Shown here in pieces: positions 10,850 to 19,690 of a stretch of DNA of 64,000 nt (the first letter of the stretch is position 1; each line of letters starts with the position of its first letter). The stretch is taken from contig DBBN01000021.1 in NCBI GenBank assembly GCA_002292215.1, positions 28,905 through 92,904 of the forward strand, given 5' to 3'. The position numbers were made by a program, and so were the translations under genes. Origin of the DNA: Glaciecola sp. UBA983. GTDB lineage: Bacteria; Pseudomonadota; Gammaproteobacteria; Enterobacterales; Alteromonadaceae. The notes beneath the pieces are model-generated. The model searched no databases and was not told where the DNA came from. It was given only the letters and a program-made list of their open reading frames with translations.

Positions 10850-12601
10850 CTATTGATTAAACGTGAGATTAGCAACGTTCGTTGCTTCTAAACCATCAGG
10901 CGCAATATTCAGTAACTGTAATGCGCCTCCCATAATTTTTGAAAATACCGGTGCAGCCGTATCTCCGGCATAATATAAGTCTCCACCGGGTTCATTGATT
11001 AGCACGACCACTACGATTTGTGGGTCTGAAACCGGTGCAACACCAGCAAATATATTGACATAATTATCGCCATAACCACCTGCAATCGCTTTGCGACTGG
11101 TCCCCGTTTTACCTGCAACGCGATAACCGGCAACCGCGGCTTTAGTAGCAGAACCGCCTTTTTGAGTCACACTTTCCATCATTTCCAATACGGCTTGCGT
11201 GTTTTGAGCGCTAAAGACTTGCTCTGCTTGTTTGTGGTTATTGTGTTTGATAATGGTTAATTCACGGTTAGCCCCACCATTGGCTAACGTGGTATACATA
11301 CGACCGAGTTGTGCTGTGGTCACTGATAAACCATAACCAAATGATAATGTCGCTAACTCAAATTCTGACCAGCGACTACGCTCATGAAATAAGCCCGCGC
11401 TTTCGCCTAGCAAACTCATACCCGTATCCGACATTAAGCCCATGTTGTAATACGTGTCCAATAAAAACTCTTTGGGTACTGACAAAGCCAGTTTTGTGGT
11501 TCCAATATTGCTCGATTTTTGGATAATGCTACGTAAGTCTAATTCACCATAATTACGGCTGTCTTGCACTCGACTCCCGCCCAAGCGCATCCAACCTGGA
11601 TTAGTATCAATGATGTCATCTTTTTTTATGACACCAAATTCTAATGCACTTAATACCGCTAAAGGTTTTACTGCAGAACCCGGTTCAAATGCATCCGTGA
11701 CGACACGGTTGCGAATTCGATGCGCACCGGTATTCTTACGATTATTTGGGTTGTAGGATGGGCCATTCACCATTGCCAAGACTTCCGCAGTTTCAACATC
11801 AATCACTAATGCAGAAGCCGAGCGGGCTTGATAGACCGTGAGTGCTTTTTTAATCTCTTTGTAAGCCAGTGCTTGTATTCGTTGATCAATCGTTAAGACT
11901 AAATCACTGGCTTTTTTACCTTCTTTTTCTTTTAACAACTCAATTTGGCGACCTTTACCATCGCGACGAATATAACGTCTATCCGGTGTACCGGTTAAAT
12001 AGTCGTTGAACAAATATTCAATGCCTTCGATCCCTTTATCATCCACATTGGTAAAGCCAATTACATGTGCTGAGACTTCTCCAGATGGATAATAACGACG
12101 AGATTCATCGCGTAAGTACACCCCAGGAATATCCAGTTCATCCACATAATTAGCCATTGCAGGGGTCACTTGCCGTTGCAAATACACAAACCGACGTTTG
12201 GGATTACTGACCTTGGCCATTAAAGCTTGTGTATCATTTTTTAAAACTTTGGCTAATGCATCCCAGCGACGCACGTCAGCCAGTGAATTTTGTTGTGCGA
12301 TGATTTTAGGATCGGCATAAATTGCTTGAACCGGAATACTCACGGCAAGCTCTTGACCGTTGCGATCCATGATCAGACCGCGGTGAGCAGCGGCTTCACG
12401 CACGCGTTTAGTGCGATTATCACCTTGTTTGATTAACTGGTCTGGCTCAATCACTTGTATAAAAGCGGCTCTGACCCCAATTCCGGTAAACACTAGACAA
12501 ATGCAAATAACAACAAACACAAACCGCCAATACACCGTGGCAGGCGCTTGAGCTAGTTGAGTGGATTGAGCAGTCTTAGCTGCTTTAGATTGCTTAGTCA
12601 T
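10850..12601 (-). CDS. ftsI: Septal transpeptidase FtsI (PBP3)
   Basis: FtsI is the class B penicillin-binding protein that cross-links septal peptidoglycan with FtsW. The 583-residue sequence has one membrane helix at about residues 25-47, the pedestal domain with AAHRGLIMDRNG, and a transpeptidase domain with the three active-site motifs SAVK (in FEPGSAVKP), SSN (in KSSNIGTTKLA) and KTG (in AGKTGTSRK). Length is close to the 588 of E. coli. Its start overlaps the ftsL stop by four bases (ATGA), suggesting coupled translation. Confidence 0.97.
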   Translation of the reverse strand: MTKQSKAAKTAQSTQLAQAPATVYWRFVFVVICICLVFTGIGVRAAFIQVIEPDQLIKQGDNRTKRVREAAAHRGLIMDRNGQELAVSIPVQAIYADPKIIAQQNSLADVRRWDALAKVLKNDTQALMAKVSNPKRRFVYLQRQVTPAMANYVDELDIPGVYLRDESRRYYPSGEVSAHVIGFTNVDDKGIEGIEYLFNDYLTGTPDRRYIRRDGKGRQIELLKEKEGKKASDLVLTIDQRIQALAYKEIKKALTVYQARSASALVIDVETAEVLAMVNGPSYNPNNRKNTGAHRIRNRVVTDAFEPGSAVKPLAVLSALEFGVIKKDDIIDTNPGWMRLGGSRVQDSRNYGELDLRSIIQKSSNIGTTKLALSVPKEFLLDTYYNMGLMSDTGMSLLGESAGLFHERSRWSEFELATLSFGYGLSVTTAQLGRMYTTLANGGANRELTIIKHNNHKQAEQVFSAQNTQAVLEMMESVTQKGGSATKAAVAGYRVAGKTGTSRKAIAGGYGDNYVNIFAGVAPVSDPQIVVVVLINEPGGDLYYAGDTAAPVFSKIMGGALQLLNIAPDGLEATNVANLTFNQ

Positions 12602-12912
12602 TTGATTTTTACCACAATCTCACTTTCTGCATCCGGACGTTTCATATTTAATTTTTTATTGACCAACGTTTCGATGCGGTTATGTTCGGTCAATGCGCTC
12701 TGCTCTAAAACCAAGTGTCGCCACTCTACATCCAATCGATCCTGTTCTTGCATCAAGGCTTCTACTTCAATCGATAGCTGGCGATTATACTGTGCACTTA
12801 GTACTACGCTGTAGGCGGTTCCCATAACGGCTAAAAACAACAAAACCCGCGTAAAATTGCGGGTCAAATCCGTTAACATAATATCCACTAAACTCGCGCG
12901 TTGGAGCGTCAT
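12598..12912 (-). CDS. ftsL: Cell division protein FtsL
   Basis: FtsL is a small bitopic protein that forms a complex with FtsB and FtsQ and activates FtsWI. The 104-residue sequence has one membrane helix at about residues 20-40 followed by a periplasmic coiled coil. The segment [15 protein letters not shown] and the later [10 protein letters not shown] match the FtsL family well. It overlaps both neighbours by four bases. A second in-frame ATG at 12877-12879 would give a 93-residue form; neither start has a strong ribosome site, so I kept the coupled one. Confidence 0.92.
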   Translation of the reverse strand: MTLQRASLVDIMLTDLTRNFTRVLLFLAVMGTAYSVVLSAQYNRQLSIEVEALMQEQDRLDVEWRHLVLEQSALTEHNRIETLVNKKLNMKRPDAESEIVVKIK

Positions 12913-13841
12913 AGTTTTTCAGCCACCCGCAACACCGAACTTCGAGCCCGCGGATTAAGAGCAATCTCAGCGGCACTTGGTTTTGTCGCTTTACCGACTA
13001 ATTTGAGCACTTTATCAGCGTCAATAACGGATTGCATAATGGGCATGTTATGCGGCACTTGTTTACCTTTGCTTTGTTCGCGCATAAAGCGTTTAACCAT
13101 GCGATCTTCTAACGAATGAAAGCTGATTACGGTAAGACGTCCACCTGGTTTTAACAATTTTACTGCCGCTTTTAAACCATCACGTAATTGGTCTAATTCG
13201 CTATTTATGTAAATGCGAATTCCCTGGAAAGCCCGTGTGGCTGGGTGTTTATGTTTATCTTTAACAGGCATTGCGTCGGCAATGATTTTAGCTAATTGTA
13301 AGGTATGCGTAATCGGGGTATGCACGCGAGTGTTAACGATGGCATGGGCAATACGTTTACCAAACTTTTCTTCACCAAACTCTTTGATTACTTGCGCAAT
13401 ATCTTGTTCGTCAGCATACATCAACCACTCCGCAGCACTATGCCCAGAGCTAGTATCCATTCTCATATCAAGAGGTCCATCACGTAAAAAACTAAAACCA
13501 CGTTCTGATTCATCTAATTGTGGCGAAGACACACCTAGATCCATCAAAATACCATCGACTTGTCCATGTAACTCATTGGTTGGTGACACATCATCCATTT
13601 GTGCAAATGCACTATGTACAATCGAAAAACTGGGATTAGTTTGGAATCGTTCAGCGGCTTTGATAGCACTTGGATCACGATCGAATGCAATCAAGCGACC
13701 ATTTTCTGATAAACCTTGTAAAATATGACTTGAATGACCCCCTCGGCCAAATGTCGCGTCGATATAAATACCATCAGGTTTAATATCTAAACCAGCAATC
13801 GATTCGTGCAACAGCACCGACGTGTGGGCGGGATCCATCAT
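12909..13841 (-). CDS. rsmH: 16S rRNA (cytosine-1402-N4)-methyltransferase RsmH
   Basis: RsmH (formerly MraW) methylates N4 of C1402 in 16S rRNA, in the ribosomal P site. The 310-residue protein has the S-adenosylmethionine-binding motif [12 protein letters not shown] at about residue 28, [15 protein letters not shown] near 100, [16 protein letters not shown], and the C-terminal [13 protein letters not shown]. It overlaps mraZ (ATGA) and ftsL, following the standard dcw order. Confidence 0.97.
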   Translation of the reverse strand: MMDPAHTSVLLHESIAGLDIKPDGIYIDATFGRGGHSSHILQGLSENGRLIAFDRDPSAIKAAERFQTNPSFSIVHSAFAQMDDVSPTNELHGQVDGILMDLGVSSPQLDESERGFSFLRDGPLDMRMDTSSGHSAAEWLMYADEQDIAQVIKEFGEEKFGKRIAHAIVNTRVHTPITHTLQLAKIIADAMPVKDKHKHPATRAFQGIRIYINSELDQLRDGLKAAVKLLKPGGRLTVISFHSLEDRMVKRFMREQSKGKQVPHNMPIMQSVIDADKVLKLVGKATKPSAAEIALNPRARSSVLRVAEKL

Positions 13842-14296
13842 AATGAGAAGTCCTGTAAGCGTTCGGTTAGCTCAAAATCACCTTGCTGTTCAGTCTGAAT
13901 ATCTTGTTCAATTTGTTGTTGCCAAACATCAGCATCCCAAATTTCAAATTTATTTAATTGCCCAACTAGCATAATTTGCTTATCTAGTTTGGCGTGCTGG
14001 CGCAGTGGAGTAGAGAGATGAAAACGGCCATTTTTATCCATATCCCCTTCCATGGCATAACCAAGTAAAAGGCGACGAATTCGGCGTTCATGAGGATTAG
14101 TTGTGGAAAGTTTTTGGAGTTTTAACTCGATTTCTTCCCATTCATGTAGTGGGTAAAGTAGCAAACAGCTTTGTACAGTATCAATGGTACACACCAAGCG
14201 CCCGGCACAATCATCTAGCAATGACTGACGATACCGAGTTGGTATTGCCACCCTGCCTTTGACATCTAGATTGATTGCATTTGCGCCGCGGAACAT
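13838..14296 (-). CDS. mraZ: Transcriptional regulator MraZ
   Basis: MraZ is an AbrB-fold DNA-binding protein, ring-forming in E. coli, that represses the dcw promoter. The 152-residue protein has two SpoVT/AbrB-like repeats: [22 protein letters not shown] at the N-terminus (DVKGRVAIP core) and [13 protein letters not shown] near residue 80. AAGGG lies 8 bases before the ATG. It is the first gene of the cluster and is preceded at about 14.43 kb by three 10-bp-spaced repeats that match its expected operator, so autoregulation is likely. Confidence 0.97.
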   Translation of the reverse strand: MFRGANAINLDVKGRVAIPTRYRQSLLDDCAGRLVCTIDTVQSCLLLYPLHEWEEIELKLQKLSTTNPHERRIRRLLLGYAMEGDMDKNGRFHLSTPLRQHAKLDKQIMLVGQLNKFEIWDADVWQQQIEQDIQTEQQGDFELTERLQDFSL

Positions 14297-14418
14297 TCCA
14301 AGACCCTTTTTAGTATTATTGAGACTTTATTTTGGTAATGATGGCGTGGTGGAAGATTATTATTTTTATGTTTGTGTCACAGGTTTTTAATCATTTACAT
14401 GTCCGTATGTCTTAATGA

Positions 14419-14443
14419 TCCACTTTTTGCCACTTTTACCCAC
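14419..14443 (-). promoter_or_regulatory. MraZ operator (three direct repeats)
   Basis: On the minus strand the sequence reads GTGGGTAAAA, GTGGCAAAAA, GTGGA: three copies of a GTGG core at exact 10-bp steps (cores beginning at 14443, 14433 and 14423), 125-150 bases upstream of the mraZ start codon. Known MraZ boxes are TGGG-type direct repeats spaced by 10 bp, so this is very probably the autoregulatory site for the dcw operon. Nothing else in the remaining 14297-14624 gap apart from the terminator stands out; I could not assign confident -35 and -10 boxes. Confidence 0.8.
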
Positions 14444-14549
14444 TTTTGTGAGTTTATTGCCTAATCTGATCCACGTCAACACAAATAAACAAATAAAACG
14501 CCCTGACACTCTGCTCGGTCTTCGTCGAGATCGCGATAAATAATAGGTA

Positions 14550-14585
14550 AAAAAAAACCACTGCCTAAAGGCTGTGGTTTTTTTA
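14550..14585. terminator. Bidirectional Rho-independent terminator
   Basis: Stem AAACCAC pairing with GTGGTTT, with an inner GCC/GGC stem and a TAAA loop, is flanked by an A-run on one side and a T-run on the other. It lies about 40 bases past the stop of the SapC-family gene on the minus strand, and can act on both strands. Confidence 0.8.
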
Positions 14586-14624
14586 TAACAATATGAAGTA
14601 GTTAGTCTATGCCGACTAGACTAC

Positions 14625-15422
14625 TTATGCTTTATCAGTAGCTTCAGCTTCTTTTTCTGCTAAAGCTTTCGCTTTGGCCGCAGCTTCAGCAGCTAAATTA
14701 ACAATTTGTAATGAACGAATTGGTTTGTCAGTTTTGTTCGACAATTCAACTAAACGGTTCAACTGGCTTAAAGACATCATTAATGCGTAAATTGCTCCAG
14801 AGAAGCCTTTTTTGTGTAACGTTAAGATTTCTTCGTCAGGCAAGTTAAATAATTTGTTTTCATCGATACTTAACATGCCCGTAATTGCGCGGCGTTCACC
14901 GGCATCCGTTACCATACGGATTTCAATTTCAGTTAACAGGTCAAGCTCAACCACTTTAGTGATGAATTCTTGCGTTAGACGCTCTGAATTAGCTAAGAAG
15001 TCTAAAAACTCTAAACGATTTTTTAATAAATCAGCAGCTTCACCTTCAGCCGTAAATAACGGAGCACCGTCATCAGTGATCAATGTAGACGCATCATCAA
15101 TGAACACACCTAAATTACCGTTATCCGGACGAATATCAAATGGGTAGCGTTGAATATTCATAGGAACTTGTGGTGCCTGCCAACGACCTTCAGCAAAATA
15201 TAGGTTCGATTCTTTTTCGATTCCTAACATGCATACTGTATGGTGATTGCCTGTTTGTTCGTCCTTGATAAATACCATCGGAATAGCGCCGGCTAATTGT
15301 GCAAACTCACGGATTGAAGCAGCGGCTAGGTGAGTGTTTTGCGTAAATGCAAAATCATTTTTCGTAGATAGTTTTATATCTTTGTGTACGGCCTTATCTA
15401 AAGGTACGTAATTCATCGCCAT
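14625..15422 (-). CDS. SapC family protein
   Basis: The 265-residue protein matches the SapC family, named after a protein encoded beside an S-layer protein gene in Campylobacter; its biochemical function is not established. Recognisable features are the N-terminal MNYVPLDKAVHKDIK, the segment AGAIPMVFIKDEQTG, the repeated statement of a folded core (YPFDIRPDNGNLGVFIDD) and the C-terminal LSQLNRLVELSN. The tail is rich in Ala, Lys and Glu. There is no signal peptide and no membrane segment, so it is probably cytoplasmic. No S-layer gene lies nearby. It is a single-gene unit facing away from the dipeptidase gene. Confidence 0.8.
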   Translation of the reverse strand: MAMNYVPLDKAVHKDIKLSTKNDFAFTQNTHLAAASIREFAQLAGAIPMVFIKDEQTGNHHTVCMLGIEKESNLYFAEGRWQAPQVPMNIQRYPFDIRPDNGNLGVFIDDASTLITDDGAPLFTAEGEAADLLKNRLEFLDFLANSERLTQEFITKVVELDLLTEIEIRMVTDAGERRAITGMLSIDENKLFNLPDEEILTLHKKGFSGAIYALMMSLSQLNRLVELSNKTDKPIRSLQIVNLAAEAAAKAKALAEKEAEATDKA

Positions 15423-15594
15423 GGGAAATATTCTCGTTGTTGTGATAGTAAGTTAAGTTATGGGATGATTATGTGAAAATTCAACCGTAATGTCATGTTA
15501 TATCCACAAATTGTTACAAAAATGTGAGTTTTTTCTATTTTTTTAATTGTGTTAGAGTTTAGATGTTTAGATTTTAACCAACAAGGATTGACGG

Positions 15595-16821
15595 ATGATG
15601 AAACATCGTACAAGTGTCACTGCGGTATATTTACTTGCTGCATTAGGATTGTCGGGCTGTGCAGCTAAGCCCCCTGCAACTGAGTTAACCCAAGCACAAC
15701 GGATTGCCAAATCGGCTATCATTGTTGATGGTCATATCGATGTGCCTTATCGGGTTAATAAACACTGGGTCGATGTGACTCAAGCGACGGCTGATGGTGA
15801 TTTTGATTACCCTCGTGCAGTACAAGGCGGTTTAAATGCGCCCTTTATGTCGATTTATGTCCCTGCTAGTTTGGATAACTCCAAAGCATCCATTCAGTTA
15901 GCTAACACCTTAATCGATACGGTTGAAGCAATCGTTGCGCGCGCGCCAGATAAATTTGCTATTGCGACCACAGTTGCAGATGTGCGTAAGCAATTTACCC
16001 AAGGATTGATTTCGCTTCCTTTAGGCATGGAAAATGGCTCACCGATACAAGGTGATTTAGGCAACTTACAACACTTTTATAATCGTGGGATCCGTTACAT
16101 CACGTTAGCGCATTCACAAAGCAATCATATTAGTGATTCATCCTATGATATTCGTAAACGGTGGCAAGGGTTGTCTCCGTTTGGAAAAACGCTGATCAAT
16201 CAAATGAATAACCTAGGAATGTTGATCGATATATCACATGTCTCAGACCAAGCTTTTTATCAAGTTATCGAGCTATCCCGCGCACCTGTGATTGCTTCGC
16301 ATTCGTCGATTCGTTTTTTCACCCCAGGATGGGAGCGCAATATGGATCAAGCGATGCTCAAAGCACTGGGGGCAAATGGTGGCGTGATAATGATTAATTT
16401 TGGCTCTGGTTTTGTCAGTCCTCAAGCTCGTCAATGGTGGGATCGTTTAGTGGCGTTACGCGAACAATGGGCTGTTGAATTTGGTCAAACGAGTCCCGAA
16501 ACGCTGGCGTTGGAGGCGGAGTATAGACAGACTAATCCATATCCATTCGCCGACTTAGAGACCGTTCTGGATCATATTGATTTGGTTAAAGCGACAATAG
16601 GTGCTGAGCATATAGGCATTGGCTCTGATTTTGATGGTGTCGGCAATACCTTACCGACACAATTAAAGGATGTCTCTACCTACCCTAATTTGATCCAAGG
16701 ACTGCTCGACCGAGGTTACAGCGAAAACGAAATCACCGGTATATTAGGGCTAAATTTATTACGTGTATGGGAGCAAGTAGAACAGCTCGCTACACCTGTC
16801 GCCAAAACAGTATCAGATTAA
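15595..16821 (+). CDS. Membrane dipeptidase (M19) lipoprotein
   Basis: This is a predicted zinc dipeptidase of the renal dipeptidase (M19) family, anchored as a lipoprotein. The signal peptide ends in the lipobox LSGC with Cys22 as the lipidated residue. The catalytic domain begins with IVDGHIDVPYRV (HxD metal ligands at about residue 45), continues with SLPLGMENG (bridging Glu), LIDISHVSDQ, PVIASHSSIRFF and ends with IGIGSDFDGVG. At 408 residues it has normal family length. Two adjacent ATGs (15595 and 15598) lie 8-11 bases after AAGGA. It probably cleaves dipeptides in the periplasm, a peptide scavenging or cell wall turnover role; the substrate is not known. Confidence 0.93.
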   Translation: MMKHRTSVTAVYLLAALGLSGCAAKPPATELTQAQRIAKSAIIVDGHIDVPYRVNKHWVDVTQATADGDFDYPRAVQGGLNAPFMSIYVPASLDNSKASIQLANTLIDTVEAIVARAPDKFAIATTVADVRKQFTQGLISLPLGMENGSPIQGDLGNLQHFYNRGIRYITLAHSQSNHISDSSYDIRKRWQGLSPFGKTLINQMNNLGMLIDISHVSDQAFYQVIELSRAPVIASHSSIRFFTPGWERNMDQAMLKALGANGGVIMINFGSGFVSPQARQWWDRLVALREQWAVEFGQTSPETLALEAEYRQTNPYPFADLETVLDHIDLVKATIGAEHIGIGSDFDGVGNTLPTQLKDVSTYPNLIQGLLDRGYSENEITGILGLNLLRVWEQVEQLATPVAKTVSD

Positions 16822-17088
16822 TAGCAAAAATCCGACAAAGGTAAAGAAGGCAATCCCGATATACGGAAATGGGGATTGCCAAATCGACATAGGTTTCATT
16901 TCAACTTTGACCGGTTGCTGTAACTCACCCGATAAGATGTCTTTGCGCTTTTTCATGAAGTACACTTGTAAGCCTATCGCCAAAACAATGGCTAACGCCA
17001 TCCAAATGCTAAACTCCTCATACAACCAAACGGCGTAAAAATACAAAAAAACATATATCGCTATAATTATCCAAAAAAAACCTCTCAT
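16813..17088 (-). CDS. Small membrane protein, unknown function
   Basis: I do not recognise a named family. The protein has 91 residues with two hydrophobic N-terminal helices (about residues 2-20 and 26-43), a basic loop MKKRKD, a polar stretch and a third helix at the C-terminus (FPYIGIAFFTFVGFLLLI). The start at ATG 17086-17088 is preferred because AAGGA lies 7 bases upstream; a GTG in the same frame at 17118 gives ten more residues without a better ribosome site. Its last nine bases overlap the convergent dipeptidase gene. Confidence 0.65.
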   Translation of the reverse strand: MRGFFWIIIAIYVFLYFYAVWLYEEFSIWMALAIVLAIGLQVYFMKKRKDILSGELQQPVKVEMKPMSIWQSPFPYIGIAFFTFVGFLLLI

Positions 17089-17131
17089 GCCACTTTCCTT
17101 CTTATTATAAGTTGTCACGCATAAACTTAGG

Positions 17132-18226
17132 TTATTGCGCCAAAAAATTAACCGCCATCGCCATCATGTGACCGTATACAGGATTTGCTTTTACCACATC
17201 ACAATTCGCTAAAGGATTGGGGTCGTCCAGACCAATAACGCTAACCTGAGCTTGATTCAGTGGTAAATTTGCATGGCAAACATGCATGCTCTCTGCAATT
17301 TCAAACAATGTGTGCGGAGCAATAGCGACGCTAATCAGCTCTTGTATTCCTAAAATCGGAGTGATTTGATCATATTGTGAATGCGCAGCAAAAATAGGTA
17401 TATTAATCCCAGAAGTCGTGTCTAAGCGTTTACGCACACTGCGAATAATATCCATTAAAATTAACGCAGCATGGTTAGATATTTCAGGGTACTTAAATGG
17501 ATTTTGCGATGTCGTGACATAATCACCATCGATTATTTTGCTGATCCACTTAGCAAACGGAATTTTCGATAACGTTTCGGCATTCTCCGCTAAACGCAAT
17601 GCACCGGAAAACAACATCAACCCATCAACGTTAGCTAAATGATCTAGCATGTAGTCAGTGGCTAATGTGCCTCCGCTTGAAAACCCGCCTACATATAACT
17701 CAGTACCTAATTCCCTGACAGTAGCAATGACTTGTTGAACGTATTCACGCCAAATCTGAGCTAATTGAGGATCGTGTAGTATTGCAGTAGGGTTGTTGAC
17801 TCCATGTCCAGGGAGTAGCCCCACAACAACCGTATGACCTTTGGCATGGAGCTCTTGAGCAATAGATCGGAGATAATATGGTGAATCACTCAAACCATGA
17901 AATAATACAATTAGTTTTTTTGTAGGTTGGGCGTGAGCGAGAATAAAAGGTGCGTTACCCGCATTACGTAACAATTCGCCACAGACTTGAATACTGTTAT
18001 CAAGCGCTAAAATCGGCATTTTCTTGGCGGTTAATTGCTTAGTAATCGGATAATCAATACAAGGAGTCAGCGAGCCAATCCATGGTATATGCGATTGCGC
18101 AAACTCATTGCTAATGTGATTGTTAGCGCCACTCAGAGTGCTATAAAGAGTGCCACTCATAGAGGCAAAGCTTTGCACGCTGATAAGCATACCAAAGAGT
18201 AAAACAACACAACGAAATAAAAACAT
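17132..18226 (-). CDS. Exported alpha/beta hydrolase
   Basis: The 364-residue protein has a cleavable signal peptide (about residues 1-22, ending SFASM) and an alpha/beta hydrolase fold: the oxyanion motif VLFHGLSDSPYY, the nucleophile elbow GFSSGG (catalytic Ser), HSQYDQITP (catalytic Asp) and ESMHVCHANL (catalytic His). Conserved cysteines in CIDYP, QVCGEL, VCHAN and NCDV suggest periplasmic disulfides. It resembles lysophospholipase- or carboxylesterase-like serine hydrolases; the substrate cannot be read from sequence. It lies downstream of prsR after a strong hairpin, so it probably has its own promoter. Confidence 0.85.
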   Translation of the reverse strand: MFLFRCVVLLFGMLISVQSFASMSGTLYSTLSGANNHISNEFAQSHIPWIGSLTPCIDYPITKQLTAKKMPILALDNSIQVCGELLRNAGNAPFILAHAQPTKKLIVLFHGLSDSPYYLRSIAQELHAKGHTVVVGLLPGHGVNNPTAILHDPQLAQIWREYVQQVIATVRELGTELYVGGFSSGGTLATDYMLDHLANVDGLMLFSGALRLAENAETLSKIPFAKWISKIIDGDYVTTSQNPFKYPEISNHAALILMDIIRSVRKRLDTTSGINIPIFAAHSQYDQITPILGIQELISVAIAPHTLFEIAESMHVCHANLPLNQAQVSVIGLDDPNPLANCDVVKANPVYGHMMAMAVNFLAQ

Positions 18227-18243
18227 TAAAGTGCCTATGGGTG

Positions 18244-18295
18244 ATAAAAATAAAGCGTCAATGCGCTAATCTTTCGATTATGACACTGACGCTTT
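18244..18295 (-). terminator. Terminator after prsR
   Basis: On the minus strand, a 9-bp perfect stem (AAAGCGTCA with TGACGCTTT) encloses a loop of 26 bases that itself holds a small AATC/GATT stem, and is followed by ATTTTTA. It lies 16 bases after the prsR stop. Confidence 0.7.
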
Positions 18296-18311
18296 ATAAT
18301 TAGCAAATTAA

Positions 18312-19670
18312 TCAGACACTGGTTTTGAGATCTTCCAAGTGATATTTATCAATTAACGAATAGAGTGTTGGACGAGTTACACCTAATAACTCTGCTGCTT
18401 TGGACATGTTTTTATCCGCTCGAGTATAGGCTCTGCGAATCGCTTTACTTTCGGCTTCTTCGCGGATAGTACGTAAATTCAATACTTCAACCGTTTGCAC
18501 TTCAGCCGACACAAACAATGATAAATCATCCGCATGGATCACATTACCTTCGGCTAAGATCACCGCAGATTTCAGTTTGTTTTGAAGTTCACGAATATTA
18601 CCCGGCCATTGATGCTGTAACATTGCTTTGATAGCAGAGTCACTAAAGCCTTTCACTTTACTACTAAAATCTTCGGCATATTGTTTCAAGAATGTTTTGG
18701 CGAGTAAAATCACATCATTTTCGCGATCACGTAGTGGCGGAATATTAATGACCATTTCCCCAACGCGATAAAACAAATCTTCACGAAAAGTTTCCCCGCT
18801 GACCATGGTTTGTAAGTCTCGGTGCGTTGCACAGACAACACGAATATCGACATTGATTTCACTGCGTCCCCCCACTCGTTCAATGACGCGCTCTTGTAAA
18901 AAACGGAGCATTTTTGCTTGTAGTCCAATCGGCATATCCCCAATTTCATCCAAGAAAAGCGTGCCACCTTGTGCTGTTTCTATTTTACCTAACGTGGTTT
19001 TATTCGCTCCCGTAAACGCCCCCTTTTCATACCCAAACAGCTCACTTTCAAGTAAGTTTTCAGGTATTGAAGCACAGTTAATGGCAACAAAAGGTTTTTC
19101 AGCTCTCGGACTTGCTTCATGAATACTACGGGCAAACACTTCTTTTCCCGTTCCACTTTCACCCAGTAACAAGGTTGTAATATCCGTTTTAGCAATTTTT
19201 TCAGCGCGTTTACTTACTGTTTGAATTGATTCTGATACACCGATAATTCGTCCCATTGATGGTCTTGTGGCCATTAAACGTCGGTTTTGAGCTTCGAGAC
19301 TAGACACATGCAGCGCACGAGCAACTAAAATTTTAATGGTATCGGAATCAATGGGTTTTTGATAAAAATCATATGCCCCTAATTCAATCGCGTGTAACGC
19401 ATGTTCTTTATCGTTATTACCAGTCACGACAATAACTTTAGTGTGTGGGGCTAATGATAAAATTTCTTCGAGGGCTTTTAAGCCCTCAGAGGCATTAGCA
19501 GGATCGGGAGGCAATCCGAGATCTAGCGTAACGACAGTCGGTTCAAATCGACGCAACTGAGTAATGGCAGATTCCCGATCGCCGGCAAACACCACATCAA
19601 AATCGGTTAAACTCCACTTTAACTGTTTCTGAATTCCCAAATCATCATCGACTACTAATACTTTGCTCAT
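18312..19670 (-). CDS. prsR: PEP-CTERM-box response regulator PrsR (NtrC family)
   Basis: PrsR is the response regulator found with PEP-CTERM/exosortase protein sorting systems. The 452-residue protein has a receiver domain whose start, VVDDDLGIQKQLKWSL, and phospho-acceptor segment TLDLGLPPDP (Asp50) are typical of this subfamily. Next comes a sigma-54 AAA+ domain with Walker A GESGTGKEV, the sigma-54-contacting loop GAFTGA and Walker B GGTLFLDEIGD. A Fis-type helix-turn-helix (SKAAELLGVTRPTLYSLI) closes the protein. It should activate RpoN-dependent genes when phosphorylated by PrsK, encoded 20 bases upstream. A plausible target is the nidogen-like gene at 57.9 kb. Confidence 0.95.
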   Translation of the reverse strand: MSKVLVVDDDLGIQKQLKWSLTDFDVVFAGDRESAITQLRRFEPTVVTLDLGLPPDPANASEGLKALEEILSLAPHTKVIVVTGNNDKEHALHAIELGAYDFYQKPIDSDTIKILVARALHVSSLEAQNRRLMATRPSMGRIIGVSESIQTVSKRAEKIAKTDITTLLLGESGTGKEVFARSIHEASPRAEKPFVAINCASIPENLLESELFGYEKGAFTGANKTTLGKIETAQGGTLFLDEIGDMPIGLQAKMLRFLQERVIERVGGRSEINVDIRVVCATHRDLQTMVSGETFREDLFYRVGEMVINIPPLRDRENDVILLAKTFLKQYAEDFSSKVKGFSDSAIKAMLQHQWPGNIRELQNKLKSAVILAEGNVIHADDLSLFVSAEVQTVEVLNLRTIREEAESKAIRRAYTRADKNMSKAAELLGVTRPTLYSLIDKYHLEDLKTSV

Positions 19671-19690
19671 GCTCTATCCTTGATTGACGG

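Noticed and set aside
13213..13728. Open frame of 171 codons antisense to rsmH
   Set aside because: It mirrors the rsmH coding sequence and has an unnatural composition rich in Cys and Ser; not a gene.
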